From the NCBI GenBank assembly GCA_022561875.1, contig JADFQJ010000012.1, forward strand, positions 1 through 64,000: 64,000 bases of DNA, written 5' to 3'. Of this stretch, positions 57,273 to 64,000 are shown one piece after another. Source of the DNA: Bacteroidota bacterium. Its GTDB lineage: Bacteria > Bacteroidota > Bacteroidia > Bacteroidales > VadinHA17. A model generated the notes under the pieces. The model did not search any database. It had not been told where the DNA came from and was given only the letters and a program-made list of their open reading frames with translations. Positions within the stretch are counted from its first letter, which is position 1. Every line of letters begins with the position of its first letter. A program made the translations under genes and the position numbers.

Positions 57273-58052
57273 ATGATAAGAAAAATATTTTTACATGGAT
57301 TTTTATTATTGGGGTTATCTTTTTCATTATTTTCTCAGGACACCTTAAAAGCGCCGGACTTAGTAACAGACAGACCTACCCAGTCAGTGTCTCCGGTAAT
57401 TGTGCCTGCAGGATCTTTCCAGGTTGAAACCGGTTTTATTCATGAGTTTGTGACATCAGATATTTCAAACACATTTTATAATACCACTTTATTGAAATAT
57501 GGTTTGACAGAAGGTTTCGAGATAAGGCTTGGAATGGATTATCTTAAAAATGTCGAACAATGGAATGATGGTGATACTCAATTTATTACAAGAGGATTCA
57601 CACCGGTTGTTATAAGCTCGAAACTACATATAGCGAGGGAACAGGGTATATGGCCTGAAGTAGCTTTTTATGCCGGGGTAGGTGTTCCCAAAACCGGTGC
57701 CGGTGCATATATGACCGGTTATCTTGCACCTACGCTCAAGGTTTTAGCATCGCATACCATTGGTAAAAACTTTTCACTTGGGTACAATATCGGAACTGTA
57801 TGGGATGGCGAAACGCCACAACCAACAGGAATCTATTCTGTTGTTATCGGGATGACTGTTTCTGAAAGGATTGGGATTTTTTTTGAAAACTATGGTTTTT
57901 TCAGGAAGGGATTTTTCGACTTCCGTTCGGATGCAGGAATTGGCTGGTTATTAAAAAAGAACCTGCAAATTGACCTGTCAGGAGGTTTGGGGCTAAACAG
58001 TAAAGCGCCAAATGGTTTTATTAGTTGCGGGATTTCATGGAGAGTGCCGTAA
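57273..58052 (+). CDS. Outer-membrane transporter-like barrel protein
   Basis: The 259-residue protein has a signal peptide (FLHGFLLLGLSFSLFSQ) and a beta-strand-rich body beginning DLVTDRPTQSVSPVIVPAGSFQVETGF, typical of the phenol-degradation MetA-like outer-membrane family often annotated as transporter. The C-terminus ISCGISWRVP is strand-like. The transported compound is unknown. Two TAnnTTTG boxes lie upstream at 57213 and 57225. Confidence 0.7.
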   Translation: MIRKIFLHGFLLLGLSFSLFSQDTLKAPDLVTDRPTQSVSPVIVPAGSFQVETGFIHEFVTSDISNTFYNTTLLKYGLTEGFEIRLGMDYLKNVEQWNDGDTQFITRGFTPVVISSKLHIAREQGIWPEVAFYAGVGVPKTGAGAYMTGYLAPTLKVLASHTIGKNFSLGYNIGTVWDGETPQPTGIYSVVIGMTVSERIGIFFENYGFFRKGFFDFRSDAGIGWLLKKNLQIDLSGGLGLNSKAPNGFISCGISWRVP

Positions 58053-58056
58053 TACC

Positions 58057-58257
58057 CTAATGCAATTCCTCCGCTTTAAAGTTTTGATGAATAGCATCAG
58101 CTATTGCATCATACCAATTGATTTTTACAGTGATAGCATCCTTGATTTGGTGTATTTCTTTAATCGTTAACTCCCGTTCTATTTCCTGTTCAGCTACTGT
58201 TTGCACATCTTCAATACATAGCGAATAGATAATTTCTTTTCTGTATGATTTTTCCAT
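58057..58257 (-). CDS. Small hypothetical protein
   Basis: From the ATG at 58257 the 66-residue protein (MEKSYRKEIIYSLCIEDVQ...) is mostly helical and slightly acidic, with an ERELTIKEIHQIKDAITVKINWYDAIADAI core and no signal peptide or membrane segment. I do not recognise a family. It converges with the outer-membrane protein gene, 4 nt between stops. A TTG at 58308 would extend it by 17 residues without support. Confidence 0.6.
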   Translation of the reverse strand: MEKSYRKEIIYSLCIEDVQTVAEQEIERELTIKEIHQIKDAITVKINWYDAIADAIHQNFKAEELH

Positions 58258-58361
58258 TGTTTTTCTCTTTACACAAACAAATTTACTAAAATGAATTAAC
58301 GCAATCAAAAAGAGTTACAAACAGGTTATTTATAAATTATATTGTAGAAATTGTTAAAATT

Positions 58362-59177
58362 TTATTCATTCAGTTTCTCACCGCAAAATTTGCAAAAAAC
58401 AGCATCTGTTTCATGTCCTTCTTTCATGCAATGCGGGCAAACCTGTGTTGTGACAGCTTCACGCCGGGCCTGGCTGAATTCTGCGGTGATAATACCCGTA
58501 GGTACGGCAATAATCGCATATCCAAGTATCATAACACAGCTTGCAAGGAGCTGACCTAATGCTGTGGCAGGAGCAATATCTCCATATCCAACGGTAGTGA
58601 GCGTAACAATAGCCCAGTAAATCCCTTTAGGAATACTGGTATATCCACTTTCCGCACCCTCAATAAGATACATTACGGTTCCTATCACAAGGACAATTGT
58701 GAGAACAGCAAATAAAAATACACTGATTTTGGTTTTGCTGGCTCTCAGGGCTTTGATAATGGTCGCTCCTTCAGTTGTATACCGGGTAAGTTTGAATATC
58801 CGGAAGATCCTGAAAAACCGCAAAGCTCTTATAATGACTAATCCCTGCGCTCCTGCAAATATAATAGCAAGGTATGTCGGAATGATAGCCAGCAGATCGA
58901 TAATTCCGTAGAAGCTGAAAATATAACGGGAAGGCTTTAACACAACACCAATTCTGATAATATACTCCAGGGTGAAAATAATTGTGATGATCCATTCGGC
59001 TAAATGAAGCTGTGGCCCGTATTGTTGTTCGATTTTGGGAACACTTTCAAGTATTACAGCAGCTACGCTAAACAGGATGATAAACAGCAGGGAAACATCA
59101 AAAAGTTTACCCGCAGGGGTGTCAGCTTCAAAGATGATCTCATATAAACTGACTTTCAGGGAATTTTTATTTTTCAT
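58362..59177 (-). CDS. Voltage-gated potassium-type channel with C-terminal zinc ribbon
   Basis: The 271-residue protein has six membrane segments. The voltage-sensor-like S4 is positively charged (VIIRALRFFRIFRIFKLTRYTTEG), and the pore helix and selectivity filter read TLTTVGYGDIAPATALG, the K+-selective TVGYGD. After S6 (GYAIIAVPTGIITAEF) a short cytoplasmic tail carries CPHCMKEGHETDAVFCKFCGEKL, a zinc-ribbon pair of CxxC motifs. It would conduct K+ across the inner membrane. A zinc ribbon is common on bacterial Kv-like ion transporters; a gating role is possible but unproven. Confidence 0.9.
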   Translation of the reverse strand: MKNKNSLKVSLYEIIFEADTPAGKLFDVSLLFIILFSVAAVILESVPKIEQQYGPQLHLAEWIITIIFTLEYIIRIGVVLKPSRYIFSFYGIIDLLAIIPTYLAIIFAGAQGLVIIRALRFFRIFRIFKLTRYTTEGATIIKALRASKTKISVFLFAVLTIVLVIGTVMYLIEGAESGYTSIPKGIYWAIVTLTTVGYGDIAPATALGQLLASCVMILGYAIIAVPTGIITAEFSQARREAVTTQVCPHCMKEGHETDAVFCKFCGEKLNE

Positions 59178-59356
59178 CTGTTCATAAGTTTTTTGTTTTT
59201 CAAGCAGTGAGGCAAGTTAATAAGAAAATAGCTTTACAAATTAATTCTGTGAAATATTGTTTTACTGTAGATATTTTATAGTTGACACATTTTTATCCGG
59301 GACTGCTTTCGAAATAAACGAATCTTTCGTACATTTGAATAAACTATACAATAACA

Positions 59357-59929
59357 ATGAAACAACTATTCCGGAATAATTTTAATGAAGCTCTCGATGT
59401 ACTGAAAAAATTCATATCCGATGAAAAAAACCTGGATAAGCTTGAAAAAGCAGGTCAGTTACTCCTGAAATCGATCCGGTCAGGGGGGAAGATACTCTCT
59501 TGCGGGAACGGTGGATCAATGAGTGATGCCATGCATTTTGCAGAAGAGCTTACCGGAAGGTTTCGTGGGAACAGGGACTCTATTCCTGCAATTGCCATTT
59601 CTGACCCGGCTCACTTAACATGTACAGCCAACGATTTTGGATACGATTTTGTTTTTTCAAGGTTTATCGAAGGGGTGGGAAAAAAAGGTGATATATTGTT
59701 TGCAATCAGCACCAGCGGGAATTCTGCCAATGTGATCAATGCAATTTATGCTGCAAAAGAAAAGGGGATGAAGGTGATAGGGCTGACAGGCAAAAATGGC
59801 GGGAAAATGGCTGATCTGTGTGATGTGGAGATCAGGGCACCCGAAACAAAATACTCTGACCGGGTTCAGGAAATACACATTAAGGTGATACATTCTCTTG
59901 TCCATTATATTGAAGAGCAACTGATCTAA
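59357..59929 (+). CDS. gmhA: SIS-domain phosphoheptose isomerase-like protein
   Basis: The 190-residue protein has the SIS fold of Gmh[22 protein letters not shown] for phosphosugar binding, [24 protein letters not shown], and [14 protein letters not shown] at the C-terminus with the expected His. GmhA isomerises sedoheptulose 7-phosphate to D-glycero-manno-heptose 7-phosphate for lipopolysaccharide or glycoprotein heptose. The other heptose genes are not adjacent. Length is typical. TACATTTG at 59330-59337 is a likely -7 box. The ComM-type gene follows after 14 nt. Confidence 0.85.
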   Translation: MKQLFRNNFNEALDVLKKFISDEKNLDKLEKAGQLLLKSIRSGGKILSCGNGGSMSDAMHFAEELTGRFRGNRDSIPAIAISDPAHLTCTANDFGYDFVFSRFIEGVGKKGDILFAISTSGNSANVINAIYAAKEKGMKVIGLTGKNGGKMADLCDVEIRAPETKYSDRVQEIHIKVIHSLVHYIEEQLI

Positions 59930-59943
59930 ATCTTATTTGAATT

Positions 59944-61485
59944 ATGCTTGTAAAAACATTTGGCAGCGCCGTTTATGGTATTGATGCCACAAAAGTAACT
60001 GTTGAAGTAAACGTATCTAAGGGAGTAAACTTCAATCTTGTAGGATTACCTGATAATGCCGTAAAAGAGAGCCAGCAACGAATTGAATCCGCAATCAGAA
60101 CCAATAATTTAAAATGGCCGGGTGGCAAAAAGATCATTATCAACATGGCGCCTGCAGATATTCGTAAGGAAGGATCAGCATACGACCTGCCGTTGGCTAT
60201 AGGTGTGCTTGCTGCCTCGGAACAGATAGGTAATCGGGATCTGGATAAATATGTGATGATGGGAGAGCTTTCTCTTGATGGCGGATTACGGTCGATAAAA
60301 GGGGTACTGCCTATTGCCATACAGGCAAAAGAGGATGGGTTTAAGGGATTTATCCTGCCTGAGCGAAATGCCCGTGAAGCTGCGGTTGTTGATGATCTGG
60401 AAGTTTATGGAATTGAGAACATCAGTGAAGTGATTGCTTTTCTTAGCGGTAAGAAGCAACTGGAACAGACTATTGTTGACACGCGTGTAGAATTCTTAAA
60501 CAATGTGAATAAGTATGATCTGGATTTTGCTGATGTAAAAGGGCAGGAGGATGTTAAGAGAGCCCTGGAGATCGCAGCAACAGGAGGACATAATGTAATT
60601 ATGATCGGTCCGCCCGGTGCCGGTAAAACAATGCTGGCAAAACGCCTGCATACCATTATTCCGCCTCTTACCCTTCGTGAAGCATTGGAAACAACAAAAA
60701 TACACTCAGTTGCAGGTAAAATTGACAGAAATACTTCTCTTATGACCGGCAGGCCATACCGGTCGCCACATCATACAATATCAGATGTAGCCCTTGTCGG
60801 TGGAGGGACATACCCCCAACCCGGGGAGATAAGCCTGGCCCATAACGGAGTTTTGTTCCTCGATGAACTTCCTGAATTTAAACGCACCGTGCTTGAAGTA
60901 ATGCGTCAACCTCTGGAAGACCGTATGATCACTATTTCAAGAGCAAAATTCACCGTGGAATATCCTGCCAGTTTTATGCTGGTGGCCTCAATGAACCCCT
61001 GTCCATGCGGATATTACAACCATCCTGACAGACAATGCATGTGCATCCCCGGGATAGTGCAAAAATACCTGAATAAAATCTCCGGACCATTGCTCGACCG
61101 GATAGATATTCATATTGAAGTGATCCCCGTTCCGTTTGATAAACTATCTGATAAAAGGGATGCGGAATCGAGTGAGAAGATCAGGGAAAGGGTTATTAAT
61201 GCACGGAATATCCAGGAAAAACGGTTTACTGATAATCCGGATATCTATTGCAATGCACAAATGAATACAAAACTTCAGAGAAAACATTGCTATATCGACC
61301 AATCAGGCAAGGAGATGCTCAAGAATGCAATGGATATGATCGGACTGTCGGCCCGTGCCTATGACAGGATATTGAAGGTTTCAAGAACAATTGCTGATCT
61401 TGAACAATGTGAAAATATTCAATCCAATCACCTCGCTGAAGCTATCCAGTACCGGAGCCTCGATAGGGAAGGATGGGCTGGTTAA
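59944..61485 (+). CDS. comM: YifB/ComM family Mg-chelatase-like AAA ATPase
   Basis: The 513-residue protein has an N-terminal Lon-like ChlI domain (VEVNVSKGVNFNLVGLPDNAVKESQQRI) and an AAA+ module with Walker A GPPGAGKTMLAKRL, Walker B LFLDELPEF and the MRQPLEDRMITISRA sensor region. A zinc-like CPCGYYNHPDRQCMC segment and a C-terminal helical domain (ADLEQCENIQSNHLAEAIQYRSLDR) follow. ComM is a hexameric helicase promoting branch migration in natural transformation and recombination. The stop codon is immediately followed by a heptad repeat. Confidence 0.92.
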   Translation: MLVKTFGSAVYGIDATKVTVEVNVSKGVNFNLVGLPDNAVKESQQRIESAIRTNNLKWPGGKKIIINMAPADIRKEGSAYDLPLAIGVLAASEQIGNRDLDKYVMMGELSLDGGLRSIKGVLPIAIQAKEDGFKGFILPERNAREAAVVDDLEVYGIENISEVIAFLSGKKQLEQTIVDTRVEFLNNVNKYDLDFADVKGQEDVKRALEIAATGGHNVIMIGPPGAGKTMLAKRLHTIIPPLTLREALETTKIHSVAGKIDRNTSLMTGRPYRSPHHTISDVALVGGGTYPQPGEISLAHNGVLFLDELPEFKRTVLEVMRQPLEDRMITISRAKFTVEYPASFMLVASMNPCPCGYYNHPDRQCMCIPGIVQKYLNKISGPLLDRIDIHIEVIPVPFDKLSDKRDAESSEKIRERVINARNIQEKRFTDNPDIYCNAQMNTKLQRKHCYIDQSGKEMLKNAMDMIGLSARAYDRILKVSRTIADLEQCENIQSNHLAEAIQYRSLDREGWAG

Positions 61486-61520
61486 GGAAGAAGGGAAGAA
61501 AGTAAGAAGTAAGAAGTAGG
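61486..61520. repeat. Heptad tandem repeat behind comM
   Basis: GGAAGAA, GGGAAGA, AAGTAAG twice and AAGTAGG follow in exact 7-nt phase, beginning at the first base after the TAA stop codon. Confidence 0.75.
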
Positions 61521-61604
61521 ATGTCCTGTCCTGAAAAATGTTTCATATTTTTATGCAACAAATGGTCCAATTTCATTTGAAAACATACAATTTGATAAGA
61601 GGAC

Positions 61605-62870
61605 ATGAATATGGCCAAAGCTTCACGTGAATTTCAGGTTTTCGCCAAACCGGTTGGCTCCATCTGCAATCTGGATTGTCACTATTGTTACTACCTGGAG
61701 AAGGAACACCTCTATCCAAAGGGCGAAACGTTTCGTATGCCCGACGATATTCTGGAGGAGTACATTGTCCAGCACATCAATGCTTCACCCGATCCGGTAA
61801 TCAGCTTTTCCTGGCATGGTGGGGAACCGACTATCCTGGGACTGGATTACTTTCGCAAGATTGTAGCACTTCAGCATAAGTATCAGCCATCTAATCAGAG
61901 TATCACCAACGGTATGCAAACCAATGGTACACTCCTCAACAAGGAATGGTGCCACTTTTTAGCAGCAGAAAGCTTTACTGTCGGGATTAGCCTGGATGGT
62001 CCGCAGAAGTTGCATGACCGTTATCGCCTAACCAGGGACCAAAAGTCTACTTTCGGGCGAGCTATACATGGATATAACCTCTTACAGCAACACCGGGTTT
62101 TATGTGAAATACTATGTGTAGTTAATGCTGATAATGTCCGGCAACCTCTTGAGGTATACCGATTCTTTAAACAACTTAATGCCCAATATATAACTTTCAT
62201 ACCTTTAGTAGAGCCGAAGACTAATTCCAAAAGCGGCGTAAGCTCCCCCACTGTGCAGGCTGAATCATTTGGTGTTTTTCTCTGTACCATTTTTGACGAG
62301 TGGATAGCGCAGGACATCGGACGGGTCAAAGTTCAAATATTCGAGGAGGCTGTCAGAACTGCCTTCGGACAGGAACATACGCTTTGTATCTTTAAAAAGA
62401 CCTGTGGCGGTGTTCCCGTCGTAGAACATAACGGAGATTTCTATTCATGTGACCATTTCGTTGACACTGAACATTTACTTGGAAATATAAAGGAAACACC
62501 ATTGGTAGAATTGCTCGGGAATCCGGCGCAAAAAACATTCGGGCAAAACAAATTGGATGCATTACCGCGTTATTGCCAGGTATGTGAGGTCAGGGCTATG
62601 TGTAATGGTGGGTGTCCGAAAAACCGATTTATCAAGACACCGGATGGTGAACCGGGACTGAACTACTTGTGTGTGGGTTACAAACATTTTTTTACTTACT
62701 GTTTACCTTTTGTTGAAGAGGTAGCTGCACAATGGCGACGACAAACATTGGAACAGCAAATCCCGCAGGCACGCGGTGCAGATGCACGATCAACTCCAAA
62801 AACGGGACGTAACGATCCATGCCCATGTGGCAGTGGTGAAAAATACAAGAATTGCTGTAGAGGCAAATAA
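61605..62870 (+). CDS. Anaerobic sulfatase maturase-like radical SAM enzyme with SEC-C tail
   Basis: The 421-residue protein has the radical SAM motif CNLDCHYCYY (Cys21, Cys25, Cys28), then FSWHGGEPTILG and a SPASM region with extra cysteines (CIFKKTCGGVPVVEHNGDFYSCDHF, CQVCEVRAMCNGGCPKNR, CVGY) for auxiliary 4Fe-4S clusters. It matches anaerobic sulfatase-maturating enzymes, which oxidise a Cys or Ser of sulfatases to formylglycine. The last about 20 residues (GRNDPCPCGSGEKYKNCC) are a SEC-C zinc motif. No sulfatase is in the window. AAGAGGA before the ATG is an unusually good Shine-Dalgarno for this genome. Confidence 0.9.
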   Translation: MNMAKASREFQVFAKPVGSICNLDCHYCYYLEKEHLYPKGETFRMPDDILEEYIVQHINASPDPVISFSWHGGEPTILGLDYFRKIVALQHKYQPSNQSITNGMQTNGTLLNKEWCHFLAAESFTVGISLDGPQKLHDRYRLTRDQKSTFGRAIHGYNLLQQHRVLCEILCVVNADNVRQPLEVYRFFKQLNAQYITFIPLVEPKTNSKSGVSSPTVQAESFGVFLCTIFDEWIAQDIGRVKVQIFEEAVRTAFGQEHTLCIFKKTCGGVPVVEHNGDFYSCDHFVDTEHLLGNIKETPLVELLGNPAQKTFGQNKLDALPRYCQVCEVRAMCNGGCPKNRFIKTPDGEPGLNYLCVGYKHFFTYCLPFVEEVAAQWRRQTLEQQIPQARGADARSTPKTGRNDPCPCGSGEKYKNCCRGK

Positions 62871-62916
62871 TCCGTTGAACCTGACTTATCCAACATAAAA
62901 AGGTACTGGCAAGACG

Positions 62917-63777
62917 TTAGGTTTTAAGCTTCTCTTTGAAGAAGGCAATTGTACGCTTCCAGGCAAGTTCAGCCGCTTCTTTGTGATACCGGTTAGGATT
63001 TGAGTCGTTATTAAACGCATGCCCGGCCCCCTCATAAATATATATCTTGTAATCAATGGAGGCTTTCTTTAGTGCCTCTTCGAAAGCAGGGATACCACTG
63101 TTTATTCGTTCGTCAGAACCAGCATAATGTGCAAGTACAGATGCTTTAATCTTTGGGACATCCTCAACCGCAGGTTGCCTGCCATAATAAGGAACCGCTG
63201 CTGATAAATCGGGAGAGTTAACTGCAACCTGGTTTGTCATTCCTCCTCCCCAACAGAAACCCGTGCATCCGACTTTTCCTGTTGATAAAGGATGTGTTTT
63301 TAAGTATTGAACCGCAGCAACAAAATTTTTCATGGTCGACTGACCATCAAGCTCACGCATTAACGATCTTGCCTTATCGACAACCTCTGGTGTACCCCCT
63401 AGTGGTGATAGAGCATCTGGTCCAATCGCTAAAAACCCTTCCCTGGCCATACGCCTTGTAACATCCTGGATGTGGGGCTGAAGACCTTTGTTTTCGTGTA
63501 TTACAATTACACCAGGCAATTTTTTCTCTGTTTTTGGTCTTGCCAGATATGCACGAACTTCCCCTGTTTCACCCGGATATTTAATAAATTCCGTGTGAAG
63601 GTTGGGATCATCATTTGGAAAGGTAGCGGCTCTGGCATAGTTATTCTCTAATAGAGGAAGCAAAGTAAATGCGGCTGCAGTGCTACCGGTTAGCACAAAT
63701 AATTTCCTGAGGAATACACGACGATCCAGTCGTCCTTTTGCATATTCATCGTACAAGTCACTAATTTTTTTATCCAT
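62917..63777 (-). CDS. Exported dienelactone hydrolase family protein
   Basis: This 286-residue alpha/beta-hydrolase begins with a twin-arginine-like signal (DRRVFLRKLFVLTGSTAAAFTLLPLL), so export in folded form is likely. The mature part has VIVIHENKGLQPHIQDVTRRMA, the nucleophile elbow GFCWGGGMTNQ (Cys), and the acid/His segments YAGSDERINSG and GAGHAFNN. It resembles carboxymethylenebutenolidase-type hydrolases; the real substrate is unknown. It converges with the radical SAM gene and has no evident co-transcribed neighbour. Confidence 0.88.
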   Translation of the reverse strand: MDKKISDLYDEYAKGRLDRRVFLRKLFVLTGSTAAAFTLLPLLENNYARAATFPNDDPNLHTEFIKYPGETGEVRAYLARPKTEKKLPGVIVIHENKGLQPHIQDVTRRMAREGFLAIGPDALSPLGGTPEVVDKARSLMRELDGQSTMKNFVAAVQYLKTHPLSTGKVGCTGFCWGGGMTNQVAVNSPDLSAAVPYYGRQPAVEDVPKIKASVLAHYAGSDERINSGIPAFEEALKKASIDYKIYIYEGAGHAFNNDSNPNRYHKEAAELAWKRTIAFFKEKLKT

Positions 63778-64000
63778 AGTTCTTTTTTTTCTAAATTATT
63801 ATTGAATAGTGTAGTATTTTATATAATCCAGTTGGTGGATAAATGCTGGAGTTTTTTTTCAAAATAGTTTCTATCGTTTTTTGTATGTTCAAGTAAATTT
63901 AATTTAACCGAATGATATATCCAAAAAATAGTGATTTTATAAAAAACGGGACTGTTTAATTATAAGAAGAAATGGATATAAAAACAATAAAAAATCAGCC
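63778..64000. other. Right-edge intergenic sequence
   Basis: A+T-rich sequence upstream of the dienelactone hydrolase gene. No repeat or RNA is visible. A possible gene start (ATG at 63972) lies at the extreme edge and cannot be judged. Confidence 0.4.

Noticed and set aside
63972-64000. Possible start of a gene at the right edge (MDIKTIKNQ...)
   Set aside because: Only nine codons are visible and there is no clear promoter.

Overview
The window reads as a chromosomal segment of a Bacteroidota bacterium, probably of the Bacteroidales/Marinilabiliales type. Three things point there. Base composition is A+T-rich. Many genes have the Bacteroidota promoter pattern (TTG/TTTG, about 18-21 nt, then TAnnTTTG) in place of strong Shine-Dalgarno sites. 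The gene content also fits: two-component-type propeller sensors, split methylmalonyl-CoA mutase, a ribosomal protein S16 with a long charged tail, and a MutL-linked small membrane protein. This placement is inferred from sequence features only.

Layout. 0-1.6 kb is a scarred accessory junction: a glycosyltransferase fragment, an orphan HigB/RelE-type toxin, a nested REP-like inverted repeat, a tRNA T-arm scrap and an intact tRNA-Glu. 1.6-5.7 kb carries a small membrane protein, mutL and two tandem rhomboid proteases. 5.9-25.1 kb is a minus-strand amino-acid block. It reads ilvD-ilvB-ilvN-ilvC-leuA-leuC-leuD-(citramalate synthase-like)-leuB-gltB-gltD, followed by a separate threonine/serine dehydratase. 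This block is preceded by what looks like a complete leader-peptide attenuator. 25.1-38.4 kb holds a membrane pyrophosphatase, dapD, a glycosyltransferase, a Sua5-type protein, a CapD-like sugar dehydratase, rpsP-rimM, dnaE, trxA and a LOG-family protein. 38.6-44.2 kb is a pair of large exported or membrane signalling proteins: a TPR-caspase and a propeller-SpoIIE phosphatase. 44.3-53.7 kb contains prmC-recX, prfB with a programmed +1 frameshift, fumC, an outer-membrane barrel and both methylmalonyl-CoA mutase subunits. 53.9-63.8 kb has small membrane proteins, an MBL hydrolase, mpl, an outer-membrane protein, a potassium-type channel with a zinc ribbon, a phosphoheptose isomerase-like SIS protein, a ComM-type ATPase, an anaerobic sulfatase maturase-like radical SAM enzyme and an exported dienelactone hydrolase-like protein.

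How the genes work together. The ilv-leu-glt block would make branched-chain amino acids from pyruvate. The citramalate synthase-like enzyme offers a threonine-independent route to isoleucine, and glutamate synthase supplies the glutamate consumed in the final transaminations. The leader peptide upstream of ilvD is rich in Leu and Ile codons and is followed by mutually exclusive antiterminator and terminator helices, so the operon is probably controlled by ribosome-mediated attenuation.

The most unusual non-coding signal is a set of tandem repeats with a strict 7-nt period. They sit directly behind stop codons, sometimes including the stop, at many loci. At two places they are combined with fragments of a repeated element whose ORF looks like a deletion remnant of the small four-helix-bundle protein family. 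A separate 29-30 bp dispersed repeat with four copies is associated with the same remnants.
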